Assembly: GCF_016583745.1 (NCBI RefSeq)
Contig: NZ_NRRQ01000001.1
Location: forward strand, 1-64,000
Direction of reading: 5' to 3'
DNA length: 64,000 bases
DNA from: Chromatium okenii
GTDB taxonomy: Bacteria > Pseudomonadota > Gammaproteobacteria > Chromatiales > Chromatiaceae
Shown: positions 45,287-54,853 of the stretch, one piece after another
How the letters are laid out: each line of letters opens with the position of its first letter
Position numbering within the stretch: position 1 is the first letter of the stretch
Program-made: the position numbers and the translations under genes
Notes under the pieces: generated by a model
Told to the model about the DNA's origin: nothing
The model's database searches: none
Seen by the model: only the letters and a program-made list of their open reading frames with translations

Positions 45287-48200
45287 ATGAATAGAATTTT
45301 TTATTCTCGATCACAAACTTTGCTTGCACTGGCTTTAACTGCGGTGATGAGCAGCGGCTGTGTTGAAGAATCCGCAGAACAGCAATTCGCTCATGCGCAA
45401 ACGGCATTGGGAAAAGGCGAATTAAAAACTGCGATTATCGACTTAAAAAATGTCTTGAAAAAAGATGCGCGACATCAGCAAGCGCGGCTGTTATTGGGAC
45501 AAGCCTATGTGCGCAGCGGTGACGTTGGGGCGGCTGAACAGGAATTGAAAAAGGCGGTGACGGTCGGCGCAACTGAGATCGACGTGCAGCCTTGGTTGAC
45601 GTTGGTGCAATTGCAGCAGGGCAAGTTTGCTGAAGTCGCCGCCCAGCAGCCGCTGGCAACCGCGCCGCCGCTGTTGCAAGCGCAGTTACTCGCGCTGCAA
45701 GCCGACGCGCTGCAAGCTCTCAAGGATACGGGCGGAGCGGCGGCGAAATTGGCAGAAGCCGTTAAATTGGCTCCTGAATCGGTGCCGGTGTTGTTGGCGT
45801 CAGCGCGGTTGCAGGCGACAAATAATCAGATTGACGCGGCGCGGGCGGTGCTCCAGCAGGCGCTGGCGCTGGAACCGAAAAATGCGCAGGTGTTGAGTTT
45901 GCTCGGTGAAGTGGAGCGGATGGCGGGGCAATGGAGTGCTGCTGAAGCTGCATTCACAGCAGCCATGTCCGATCCGGCATTTGGGATGCAAGCGCAATTG
46001 AATCGGGCGTCCGTGCGTATTCAAGCCAATCAATTGGATACGGCGGCGCAGGATTTGGCGCAATTGCGCGGAAAGCTCAAAAATAATCCGCAGTTTTGTT
46101 ATCTCGAAGGCTTGTTGCTATACAACCAAAAGAATTACGCCGAGGCGATCACGCAACTTGATGTGGCGCTCGGGTTGCGTCCTGATTTCTTTGCGGCGTT
46201 GACGTTGGCGGGCGCGACGCGGTTGGCGCTCAACGATTCGGCATCGGCGCAGGTTCATTTGCAGCGGGCGGTGGCGGCGCAGCCGGACGATCCGACGGCG
46301 CAACGGTTATTGGCGACGGCGCTGTTGCAACAAAATGATTTCAGGGAAGCTGAAAAAGTGGTGCGGGTGCTGTTGCAGCGCCAGCCGGATGATGTGGCAG
46401 CCAAGGATTTGTTGGCGAGTGCGTTGCTGGGGCAGGGCAAGAGTGATGAAAGCATCACTTATCTGCGGCAGGTGAAAGCGGAGATGCCTGATTCGGCAGC
46501 AGCGACTGCGCGTTTGGGCACCGCGCTGCTCAGTGATGGCGATACGCAGGAAGGCGTGCGCGTGTTGCAGGAGGCGTTGAAACAAGACCCCACTTTCCAA
46601 AGTGCGACTGAACAATTGGTGTTCGGTGCGCTGCGCTCGGACAAGTTGGATCAGGCGCTGCGCATGGCGCAGGAGTATCAGGCTCAGGAACCCAATTCGG
46701 CGCGGGCGCAGACGTTGCTGGGCATGGTGCAGTTGCAACGTCAAGATGCAGCGGCTGCCCGCAGTGCTTTTCAACAGGCGTTGACGTTGGATCCAAAAGA
46801 CCTCACCGCCAGCAGCGCCTTGGCTGCCTTGGCGATGCAAGACAAAGATTTGAATGGCGCTAACGCGCATCTCAACGCCAGCTTGAAACATCATCCCAAC
46901 AACGCCCGTTTGCACATCATGTTGGCCAAAATTGCGCTGGCGCAAAATGATCCGCTGCGAGCCAAAACCCATCTGGAGACGGCTTACGAGCGCAATCCCA
47001 AACTGCTCGAGCCGCAGTTATATCTTGCCGCGTATTACCTGCAACGCGGCGAACCAGCGCGGGCGCAGGAGATCGCCATCAAAGCTGAGACGGCATTTCC
47101 GAATCATCCGGCGGCGCTGGGCGTGGTGGCAGATACGCAGATCGCGTTGCGCCAGTTCGCGCCCGCGCAGATCACGCTCAAACGCTTGCAAGACTTAAAA
47201 ATCAACGATCCCAAGCTGTATATCGCCCAAGCCATCGCCGCTGCCGGTTTAGGCGAGATCGCGCCCGCCAAGCAAGCCTTGGAACAGGCGTTGAAATTGG
47301 ATGCGAAATCTGCGATTGCGCTCAATTTGTTGACGCGGCTGGCGCTGGCAGAAAAGGACAGCAATGGCGCTCAACGGCGTTTGCAGCAGTTGAAAACGCA
47401 GCTCGGCGCGACCCATCCTGATGTGTTGCTGTTGGAAGGACAGTTGGCGCAGCTCAATGGCAACACGTCAGCCGCCAATAACGCTTTCCAAGCCTTGATG
47501 AGCGCGGAAGGCTTCGATGCCAATCTCGACAGTAATACGACGCTTTGGAACGCTGCCGAACAGTTGGTGATTAGTCATTTGCGCAACCAGCAACCAGCGG
47601 CAGCATTAGCAGCCGCGCTGGATTTGACCGCCCGCCAACCGCAGTCGGCGCGGGCGCAGGCGCTGTTGGGAATGTTGTATTTGCAAGATAAAAAAACGGA
47701 TGCGGCGACGACGGCGCTGCGGCGGGCGTTGGAATTGGAGCCGGGCAATGTGACTGCCAGCAATGGTTTGGCGGTGCTGGCGGTGCAAGCGAAAGACCTT
47801 GCAGCGGCAAAAGAGTATTACAGCGCCAGCTTGCAACGTCATCCTGATGACATCGGGCTGTTGGTCAATTTGGCGCGGGTGGCGCTGTCACAAAACGAGT
47901 TGGCAACGGCACGGCAGTATCTGGAAACAGCCGTGCAGCGGAATCCGCAGCAACTCCAGCCCCGGCTGTATTTGGCGGCATTTCATCTCAAACAGAATGA
48001 CGCAGAACAGGCGTTGCGGGTGCTCAAGGCGGTGGAAAAGCAATATCCGACCGGAGTTGATCTGCTCGGATTGATTGCTGAGGCGGAGCTGACTTTGAAA
48101 CGCTACCCAGAAGCGCGAGCTACCTTGGCGCGGTTGGCGACGCTCAATCCCCGTGAAGCGAAGATATGGCTGGCAATCGCGCAGGCTGAAATGGGTTTAG

Positions 48201-49018
48201 CGCATCCTGATTTGGCACAAAAGGCGTTGGAAGATGCGCTGGCGCTGGATGCGCGATCCATTCCGGCGTTGATTGGTTTGACGCGATTGGCTATGGCGCA
48301 AACTCCGCCCGCGCAGGCGCAGGCACGGTTAGCTGCGTTGACCAAGGTTGCTGGTGCCGATCATGCGGATGTGTTGCTGTTGAGCGGCAATGTGGCCGAG
48401 CAGGAACAGAATTGGGCAGCAGCGCGGGTGGCGTATCAAAAGCTGCTCCAAACGGCACCCTCGACTGTGGGTGTGCTGGCGCTGACGCGAGTATTGAATC
48501 AATTGAAAGAAACGACTGCCGCGCAGCGGGTGCTGACGGAATGGGTGGCAGAACATCCGCAAGATGGTTTGATCCATTTTCAACTCGCGCAGTTATTGAT
48601 GCTGCAACAGCATATTCCTGAAGCAATTATGCATTTTCGGCATACGCTGGAGAGCAACGCTAAAAATGTGGTGGCATTAAATAATCTGGCGTGGTTATTG
48701 CGGGAACAGGAGCCAGAAGCGGCATTGGATTATGCGCAGCAAGCGTATGACCTTGCGCCGAAATCAATAGAAGTTGTTGATACGTTGGCGATGGTGTTGG
48801 CGCAAAACGACAAGCTGCGCGAGGCGCGAAACGTCATCAATCGGGCGCTGGAGATTGATCCTGAGAATGGCGCGTTGCTGTTCCATAAAGCCCAGATTTT
48901 ATTGAAAGATCGGGATACGGCGCTGGCGCTACAGGCATTGGATGTGGCGTTGAGTCGCCAGAAATCTTTTGCAGAACGAGATGCTGCGGAAGCGTTACTC
49001 AAGCAATTGCGGCCGTAA
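45287..49018 (+). CDS. prsT: PrsT, XrtA/PEP-CTERM system TPR-repeat lipoprotein
   Basis: This 1243-aa protein has a lipoprotein signal peptide (lipobox SSGC near residue 25) followed almost wholly by tetratricopeptide repeats (for example ALKQDPTFQSATEQLVFGAL, YERNPKLLEPQLYLAAYYL). PrsT proteins of the PEP-CTERM system are usually about 900 aa, so this one carries extra repeats, and residues about 470-720 and 790-1030 resemble each other. It is presumably anchored in the outer membrane to organise the exopolysaccharide or sorting machinery. It starts the XrtA block and has its own terminator. The first ATG (45284) is too close to the GAGG site, so 45287 is preferred. Confidence 0.88.
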   Translation: MNRIFYSRSQTLLALALTAVMSSGCVEESAEQQFAHAQTALGKGELKTAIIDLKNVLKKDARHQQARLLLGQAYVRSGDVGAAEQELKKAVTVGATEIDVQPWLTLVQLQQGKFAEVAAQQPLATAPPLLQAQLLALQADALQALKDTGGAAAKLAEAVKLAPESVPVLLASARLQATNNQIDAARAVLQQALALEPKNAQVLSLLGEVERMAGQWSAAEAAFTAAMSDPAFGMQAQLNRASVRIQANQLDTAAQDLAQLRGKLKNNPQFCYLEGLLLYNQKNYAEAITQLDVALGLRPDFFAALTLAGATRLALNDSASAQVHLQRAVAAQPDDPTAQRLLATALLQQNDFREAEKVVRVLLQRQPDDVAAKDLLASALLGQGKSDESITYLRQVKAEMPDSAAATARLGTALLSDGDTQEGVRVLQEALKQDPTFQSATEQLVFGALRSDKLDQALRMAQEYQAQEPNSARAQTLLGMVQLQRQDAAAARSAFQQALTLDPKDLTASSALAALAMQDKDLNGANAHLNASLKHHPNNARLHIMLAKIALAQNDPLRAKTHLETAYERNPKLLEPQLYLAAYYLQRGEPARAQEIAIKAETAFPNHPAALGVVADTQIALRQFAPAQITLKRLQDLKINDPKLYIAQAIAAAGLGEIAPAKQALEQALKLDAKSAIALNLLTRLALAEKDSNGAQRRLQQLKTQLGATHPDVLLLEGQLAQLNGNTSAANNAFQALMSAEGFDANLDSNTTLWNAAEQLVISHLRNQQPAAALAAALDLTARQPQSARAQALLGMLYLQDKKTDAATTALRRALELEPGNVTASNGLAVLAVQAKDLAAAKEYYSASLQRHPDDIGLLVNLARVALSQNELATARQYLETAVQRNPQQLQPRLYLAAFHLKQNDAEQALRVLKAVEKQYPTGVDLLGLIAEAELTLKRYPEARATLARLATLNPREAKIWLAIAQAEMGLAHPDLAQKALEDALALDARSIPALIGLTRLAMAQTPPAQAQARLAALTKVAGADHADVLLLSGNVAEQEQNWAAARVAYQKLLQTAPSTVGVLALTRVLNQLKETTAAQRVLTEWVAEHPQDGLIHFQLAQLLMLQQHIPEAIMHFRHTLESNAKNVVALNNLAWLLREQEPEAALDYAQQAYDLAPKSIEVVDTLAMVLAQNDKLREARNVINRALEIDPENGALLFHKAQILLKDRDTALALQALDVALSRQKSFAERDAAEALLKQLRP

Positions 49019-49040
49019 TACGCTGTTGGTGGTGGCATAA

Positions 49041-49069
49041 AAAAACCGGGGTAAAAACCCCGGTTTTTA
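49041..49069. terminator. terminator after prsT
   Basis: AAAAACCGGGGT and AACCCCGGTTTTT pair around a short loop, with A/T runs on both strands; it lies between prsT and the convergent small ORF. Confidence 0.9.
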
Positions 49070-49090
49070 TTGAATCACACACTAATATGA

Positions 49091-49282
49091 TCAGCTAACT
49101 AAGTGCATTTGATGTCCGTATTGTCTCAAGCTGCTTTGCAATAAACAGCGATAGACGTTCAATAATACGCGCTCACGAAAGGTTTTTGGATTGTCTAATG
49201 CTGCCAATTCTTGCTCGTAAAAATCAATGCGGTCTTGGATGCTGAGTTGTTGCAAATCAAAGGTAGTGGTGGTTTGAGTCAT
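49091..49282 (-). CDS. small hypothetical protein
   Basis: This 63-aa protein, MTQTTTTFDLQQLSIQDRID onwards, is not recognised. It is hydrophilic, predicted helical, and has a good ribosome-binding site (AAGGAG, 8 bases before the ATG). It is convergent with prsT and divergent from the sigma54 promoter at 49386. Real-gene status rests on the ribosome-binding site and codon use. Confidence 0.55.
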   Translation of the reverse strand: MTQTTTTFDLQQLSIQDRIDFYEQELAALDNPKTFRERVLLNVYRCLLQSSLRQYGHQMHLVS

Positions 49283-49385
49283 GTTGTCTGCTCCTTGTCG
49301 TGGGCGCTGAACATCAAAGGATGATGTGTAGATTAACGGTTTTTATACAGAAACTTTGAATCGGGTGCCGCGCATAACGCTTGGT

Positions 49386-49402
49386 CTGGCACCTAAGATG
49401 CT
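49386..49402 (+). promoter_or_regulatory. sigma54 (RpoN) promoter of the XrtA ATPase-prsK-prsR operon
   Basis: CTGGCACCTAAGATGCT matches the -24/-12 consensus YTGGCACGRNNNTTGCW, with a perfect TGGCAC, the invariant GG and GC, and correct spacing. It lies about 147 bp before the ATPase gene, whose operon encodes the sigma54 activator PrsR. The same TGGCACC pairs with an upstream GGTGCC (49367-49372), giving an inverted repeat. Confidence 0.75.
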
Positions 49403-49548
49403 GAAAGCCTACAAAAAGGTTAGGTTAGGGATTGTGACGGCGTTCACAGTTTTTGCTTGCTGCGCCAGAGCGTGGTACACCGCACTTGCTCCCAAGCGGC
49501 AGGTAACTGCGCGGGTTTGGCTAGGCGTTAAACGGTTGGGTGATCTTT

Positions 49549-51399
49549 ATGTATGAACGTTTTTATGGTCTCAATGCTGATCCATTTCGGCTGAGTCCCG
49601 ACCACCGGTTTTGTTTTAATCACGATAATTTTGCTAAAGCAAAAGCGTACATTGATTACGCTTTGCATCGGGCAGAAGGGTTCGTGATGATTACTGGTCG
49701 ACCGGGTACGGGTAAGACCACTTTAGTACACGATTTGCTCGAACGCTTAACGCAACAAGATGTCAAAGTTGCCACCTTGATGAGTACGCGATTGGGTGCT
49801 GAAGATTTATTGCGTATGACCGCGTATGCGTTCGGAGTAGATGCCAAAGCTCCAAATAAAGCAATGGTGTTGCAAGGGTTATTAAACTTTCTCGTCCAAC
49901 AATATCAATACGGAAAACGCGCACTGTTAATTATTGATGAATCACAAGATTTGTCAATTGAAGCTCTCGAAGAATTGCGGTTATTGACCAATTTACAACA
50001 GGCGGGACAACCGCTGCTCCAGATCGTGCTCATTGGTCAAGAATCGCTGCGCGATTTGGTGCGCAGTAAAGAATTAGAACAGCTTCACCAGCGCCTACTC
50101 GCTGCTTGGCATTTAGAGCCGCTCAGTCCGCAAGAATTGATTGGTTACATTCAACATCGCTTAATTAAAGCCGGTTGGCAAGGTGATCCGCAATTCAAAC
50201 CCGGCGTCATGCAAGCCATTTATCAATTCAGCGGCGGCGTCCCGCGCATGATTAACCTTGTGACCAGTCGCTTGTTATTGCACGGGTTTATTGAAGAATT
50301 ACACACGTTGACGCCGGCTGATATTCAATTCGTGCTCGGCGAATTGCAGCAGGAAGATTTAATACCGCACGCGCCGATGAGCGAGCGCCCGGATGAGACG
50401 CCGCCATCTGCGGCGGCGTTGGCGAGCGCGGCGGCAACTGCCAAAGCGGATTGGGCGCGAATCGACTGCGGTTTGGTGGCCGCGCCGCCGTTGGCTCCCG
50501 TCACTCCGCCAGCCGCTCCGCCCGTGCCGCCGTCACCACAAACGGCAGCGCCGTCCAAAACGTCACCGCCGCCATCGCTCAGTCAGATTTTGCAGCACGA
50601 AGATGCCGCGAATTTAGAATCCGAGATGACCGCCGCGCTCGCTTGGCAAACGCCCGTCCCGCCGCCAGTGTCACCAGCGCCAGCGCGGAACTGGCGACTG
50701 CCGGTCGTGATGGCGCTGATTTTGGTGCTGCTGGGTGGCGGCGCGTTTTATGCGCGGGAATTCATCGCGTGGCGACCGCTGGTGGAGCAGGTGCTGGCGT
50801 GGTTACCCAGCATGATGCCGGCTGCGCCGCCGCAACCAGAGTCGCCACCGCCACCGGCGCGGATCGTGTCACCGCCGATTCCCGCGCCGCCGCCAGTCGT
50901 GCCGCAATTTACGAATCAGCCGGGGCTGTTGACCACCGCGCCGGTGACCACCCCGACGGCGGTGGTGCCGACAGTTGGTGCGGAATTGCCAGCGCGGGTG
51001 GCGGCATCGCAGGCGGCATTTGACAGCATGACGACATCGCTCACGCCGCCACCACCTCGCCCCGTTGCGCCAGCGCGGCTGGCAGTGTCGTTTGCACGCA
51101 ACAGTGTGGTGGTAGATACGCAATTTGATTCCGCTCTCAAGGCGTTTAGTGCTCAATTGCAGGAAGTGCCGACGGCGCGAGCAGAAGTGATTGGGTATTC
51201 AGACCGTTACGGCAATCCGGCTTATAACCTGACGTTATCGCAACGTCGCGCCGAGGCGGTGGCGGCATATCTGGTCACGCTGGGAGTGGCGCGAGATCGG
51301 TTGCGCGTGGAAGGTCGTGGACCGCGTGAAGCGACTGACATGGATGCCGCGCCAGTGGAAGGGCGGGTGGTGGAACTGACCGTGATTGCCGACCGTTGA
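49549..51399 (+). CDS. XrtA-associated ExeA-like ATPase fused to an OmpA domain
   Basis: This 616-aa protein begins MYERFYGLNADPFRLSPDHR, the opening of the XrtA-system ATPase family (ExeA-like, TIGR03015-type). Walker A is in GRPGTGKTTLV and Walker B in LLIIDESQDL; the AAA+ module fills residues 1-270. A Pro-rich linker and one membrane helix (about 380-402) follow. After a second Pro-rich linker comes an OmpA-like peptidoglycan-binding domain at about 510-616 (EVIGYSDRYGNPAYNLTLSQ, RVEGRGPREA). The usual family member is about 270-350 aa and has no OmpA domain that I know of. It should couple ATP hydrolysis to the cell wall. It is the first gene of the prsKR operon. Confidence 0.9.
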   Translation: MYERFYGLNADPFRLSPDHRFCFNHDNFAKAKAYIDYALHRAEGFVMITGRPGTGKTTLVHDLLERLTQQDVKVATLMSTRLGAEDLLRMTAYAFGVDAKAPNKAMVLQGLLNFLVQQYQYGKRALLIIDESQDLSIEALEELRLLTNLQQAGQPLLQIVLIGQESLRDLVRSKELEQLHQRLLAAWHLEPLSPQELIGYIQHRLIKAGWQGDPQFKPGVMQAIYQFSGGVPRMINLVTSRLLLHGFIEELHTLTPADIQFVLGELQQEDLIPHAPMSERPDETPPSAAALASAAATAKADWARIDCGLVAAPPLAPVTPPAAPPVPPSPQTAAPSKTSPPPSLSQILQHEDAANLESEMTAALAWQTPVPPPVSPAPARNWRLPVVMALILVLLGGGAFYAREFIAWRPLVEQVLAWLPSMMPAAPPQPESPPPPARIVSPPIPAPPPVVPQFTNQPGLLTTAPVTTPTAVVPTVGAELPARVAASQAAFDSMTTSLTPPPPRPVAPARLAVSFARNSVVVDTQFDSALKAFSAQLQEVPTARAEVIGYSDRYGNPAYNLTLSQRRAEAVAAYLVTLGVARDRLRVEGRGPREATDMDAAPVEGRVVELTVIADR

Positions 51400-51415
51400 G
51401 AGGTGACGCACTCCA

Positions 51416-53446
51416 ATGAACGTGGGGTTATTCAGTTACAGCGCCGCCTTGGTGGCATATCTGCTGCTGACAGCGTTATTAGTGACGGCGTGGCGCGGGC
51501 GTTTGATGGGACTGGTGGCGGTGGTGGCGGTGACTGCGACCGCAGTGTGGGCGACGCTCAATTTAATCATTGCGGTCGAAATGTTTTTACCGCTGTTGTT
51601 ATTGGCAACGGTGGAGCTGATTCGCACCGGGGCATGGCTGTTTTTTTTAGTACATATTCTGGTTGCTGATGCCGACCGCGAAGTGAAGCGGCGCTGGTTG
51701 AGCGGAGTGTGGATATTAATTGCTGGCGCCGCATTCTTGACGGTGGTGCTACCTGAAGTAGTGGGCTGGCTGGCGCTGGGAGCGAATACATTATTTTTAG
51801 TGTGGACGTTGCTGGCAATTACCGGATTATTATTAGTAGAGCAGGTATTTCGGAATCGGCGGGCAGACCAGCGGGCAGAAATTAAACACCTGTGTTTAGG
51901 ATTAGGAGCAGTATTTATTTATGACTTATTTTTTTATGCTGACGCCTTACTCATGCAACGCACCGATCCCCAGCTCTGGGAAGCGCGAGGGCTGGTAAAT
52001 GCGTTAATTGTCCCGTTAATTGCGGTGTCAGCGGCACGCAATCCTAGTTGGTCACTAGAAGTGTGCGTATCGCGTCATGTCGTTTTTCATTCAGCAACAT
52101 TATCAGGTGCTGGAATTTATTTAACCGCGATGGCCGCAGCGGGATATTACATCCGCTATTTCGGTGGCACCTGGGGCGCGTTGCTACAAATTGCGTTTTT
52201 ATTTATAGCAATCATTGCTTTAATTTTGTTATTATTTTCTGCGCAACTCCGCGCCCGTCTGCGCGTTTTATTAAATCGTCATTTTTTCAGTTTGAAATAC
52301 GACTATCGAGAAGAATGGCTACGGTTTACCGCAGAATTATCGCGCCCCGGCGTTAATGTGCCAGAAGCAGTGGTAACGGCGCTTGGTGCCATTGTGGGCA
52401 GTACTGGCGGAATGCTATGGATCAATAATGAACAGGGCGCATTTACGTTAATTGAGCGCGTCAAGGTGCCAGCTCCCAATACTTTATTACAACGCAGCGA
52501 TCAACCATTGGTTCAGTTTTTAGTTGAACGCGGTTGGATTATTGATTTAGTTGAATATCGAGCGGTGCCAGAGCTGTATAACGGATTTGTGCCGCCATCT
52601 TGGCTCGAAAAGACGCCAACTGCGTGGTTAATTATTCCCTTATTTTTTCGCAATGAACTTGGAGCCTTTGCGGTATTGACGAATACCGATCCGGTGCGGC
52701 GACTGAATTGGGAAGATCGCTCGCTATTAAAAACAGCGGGGCATCAAGCAGCAAGCTATGTCGCGCAATATCGGCTCGATCAAGCGTTAATGCGGGCGCG
52801 ACAATTTGAAGCGTTCAGCCAATTGTCGGCTTATGTTGCGCACGATCTTAAAAATCTATTGGCACAACAATCATTATTAATCGCAAATGCGGAAAAACAT
52901 AAACATAATCCAGCCTTTGTTGATGACATGATCCACACCGTTAAGAATTCCGTGACACGCATGGAACGATTGATGCAACAATTGCGTACTGGTGCCAGAA
53001 GCGCACCCGCAACCAGTGTGCAACTTGATGAATTGCTTGATGAACTGGCGCTTGCTTATAGCGATCGCCAACCGACGCCGCAGGTGTTGCAACGTGTCCC
53101 CGGACTTCACGTTGATGCAGATCGTGAACGGTTGCGCACTGTGTTGGGACATTTGTTGCAAAATGCGCAAGATGCCACTCCGCCAACGGGACAAGTGTGG
53201 TTACGATTACAGCAGCAGGGCAATGATGCGGTGATTGAAATTGAGGACACTGGCACTGGCATGTCACCTGAATTTATTTGTGAGCGATTATTTCGACCGT
53301 TTGACTCAACGAAGGGATTAACAGGAATGGGAATTGGGGCATTTGAAAGCCGAGAATTTATTCGTTCGCTCGGCGGTACCTTAAATGTTCACAGCCAACT
53401 TGGACAAGGAACTGTGATGCAAATTGTATTGCCACATTTAAAATAA
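51416..53446 (+). CDS. prsK: PrsK, XrtA/PEP-CTERM system histidine kinase
   Basis: This 676-aa sensor has about eight membrane helices (residues 5-280), a GAF-like domain (about 300-455), a dimerisation helix with phospho-accepting His476 (SAYVAHDLKNLL) and a C-terminal ATPase domain (HLLQNAQDATPPTG, EDTGTGMSPEFI, GMGIGAFESREFIRSLGG). It phosphorylates PrsR. It is 16 bp after the ATPase gene. Confidence 0.95.
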   Translation: MNVGLFSYSAALVAYLLLTALLVTAWRGRLMGLVAVVAVTATAVWATLNLIIAVEMFLPLLLLATVELIRTGAWLFFLVHILVADADREVKRRWLSGVWILIAGAAFLTVVLPEVVGWLALGANTLFLVWTLLAITGLLLVEQVFRNRRADQRAEIKHLCLGLGAVFIYDLFFYADALLMQRTDPQLWEARGLVNALIVPLIAVSAARNPSWSLEVCVSRHVVFHSATLSGAGIYLTAMAAAGYYIRYFGGTWGALLQIAFLFIAIIALILLLFSAQLRARLRVLLNRHFFSLKYDYREEWLRFTAELSRPGVNVPEAVVTALGAIVGSTGGMLWINNEQGAFTLIERVKVPAPNTLLQRSDQPLVQFLVERGWIIDLVEYRAVPELYNGFVPPSWLEKTPTAWLIIPLFFRNELGAFAVLTNTDPVRRLNWEDRSLLKTAGHQAASYVAQYRLDQALMRARQFEAFSQLSAYVAHDLKNLLAQQSLLIANAEKHKHNPAFVDDMIHTVKNSVTRMERLMQQLRTGARSAPATSVQLDELLDELALAYSDRQPTPQVLQRVPGLHVDADRERLRTVLGHLLQNAQDATPPTGQVWLRLQQQGNDAVIEIEDTGTGMSPEFICERLFRPFDSTKGLTGMGIGAFESREFIRSLGGTLNVHSQLGQGTVMQIVLPHLK

Positions 53447-53456
53447 AGGAATAATA

Positions 53457-54824
53457 ATGAAAAAACTGAACCCTTTATTAGTAGTTGAAGACGACGTTGG
53501 ATTGCAAAGTCAATTGCGCTGGTGTTTTGATGACTTTGAAGTTGTGATTGCTGGAAATCGCAATGACGCAATGACAGCATTGCGGCGTTATCGTCCCAGC
53601 GTGGTCACATTAGATTTAGGTTTGCCACCCGATCCCGGTGGCGTGAGTGAAGGATTTGCTACCTTAGAAGAAATACTTACCTTTGCACCAGAAACGAAGG
53701 TGATTGTGGCGACCGGTAATGATGATCGCCGTAATGCAGTTAAAGCGATTGGACTGGGCGCGTATGATTTTTATCTCAAACCAATTGATGCTGATGTATT
53801 AAACTTGGTAGTGGGAAGAGCACAGCAACTATTTGAGTTAGAATTAGAAAATCGACGTTTAAATCAACCCGCTGGCAACACGCTATTGCATGGAATCGTT
53901 GGTAATAGCCCACAAATGTTGAAAGTGTGTCAAACTATTGAAAAAGTTGCGGTAACCAATGCCAGTGTATTATTATTAGGTGAGAGTGGTACTGGCAAAG
54001 AATTGTTTGCGCGTGCCTTACATGATATGGGGAGTCGTGCTGCTGGTTCCTTGGTTGCAATCAACTGCGCCGCAATTCCAGAACATCTGTTAGAAAGCGA
54101 ACTGTTTGGCTACGAAAAAGGCGCATTCACTGGAGCAGTAAAGCAAACACGAGGTAAAGTTGAATATGCAGATGGTGGTACTTTATTTTTAGACGAAATT
54201 GGTGATTTACCGTTGCCACTACAAGCCAAGCTCTTACGGTTTCTGCAAGAGCGGGTTATTGAGCGTGTTGGTGGTCGTGAAACAATTGCTGTTGATTTAA
54301 GACTGGTCTGTGCCACACATCAAAATTTACAAAAACGTATTGCTGACGGGTTATTTAGAGAAGATTTATTTTTTCGTGTTAGTGAAATTATCGTCAATTT
54401 GCCGCCGTTACGCGACCGCGATGGAGATGTCATCTTAATTGCTAAAGCATTTCTCAATCGGTTTAACCTTGAATTTAGAAAATCACTCCGCGGATTTACA
54501 CGAGAAGCACTGGTCGCAATCGACAATTATCACTGGCCTGGTAATGTGCGAGAAATGGAAAGCCGCATTAAACGCGCCACCATTATGGCAGAAGGACAAC
54601 AAATCGGCCTAGATGATTTGGATTTAGATTGCGTGAGCGATGTTCCTCATACACTAATGACTATACAAGAAGCGCGGTTACAAGCAGAATCACAGGTCAT
54701 TCGGCGTGCTTTGATTCAATTTGATGGTAACATCTCGCTTGCCGCTAAAGAATTAGGCGTTACCCGCCCAACTTTGTATGGCTTACTTGAAAAATATAAC
54801 CTAAAAGTTGCTTCCAAAGAATAA
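53457..54824 (+). CDS. prsR: PrsR, sigma54-dependent response regulator of the PEP-CTERM system
   Basis: This 455-aa NtrC-type regulator has a receiver domain with phospho-accepting Asp53 (LDLGLPPDPGG), a sigma54-interacting AAA+ domain (about 140-375) with Walker A GESGTGKE, the GAFTGA loop at residues 222-227 and a C-terminal Fis-type helix-turn-helix (LAAKELGVTRPTLYGLL). It activates -24/-12 promoters of exopolysaccharide and PEP-CTERM genes; one such promoter lies at 49386-49402. Confidence 0.97.
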   Translation: MKKLNPLLVVEDDVGLQSQLRWCFDDFEVVIAGNRNDAMTALRRYRPSVVTLDLGLPPDPGGVSEGFATLEEILTFAPETKVIVATGNDDRRNAVKAIGLGAYDFYLKPIDADVLNLVVGRAQQLFELELENRRLNQPAGNTLLHGIVGNSPQMLKVCQTIEKVAVTNASVLLLGESGTGKELFARALHDMGSRAAGSLVAINCAAIPEHLLESELFGYEKGAFTGAVKQTRGKVEYADGGTLFLDEIGDLPLPLQAKLLRFLQERVIERVGGRETIAVDLRLVCATHQNLQKRIADGLFREDLFFRVSEIIVNLPPLRDRDGDVILIAKAFLNRFNLEFRKSLRGFTREALVAIDNYHWPGNVREMESRIKRATIMAEGQQIGLDDLDLDCVSDVPHTLMTIQEARLQAESQVIRRALIQFDGNISLAAKELGVTRPTLYGLLEKYNLKVASKE

Positions 54825-54853
54825 GCAAGTGTGGGAGCCAGGGAGCACATATT

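Noticed and set aside
49356-49556. 66-aa ORF overlapping the ATPase start
   Set aside because: It spans the sigma54 promoter and leader and has no ribosome-binding site or family similarity.
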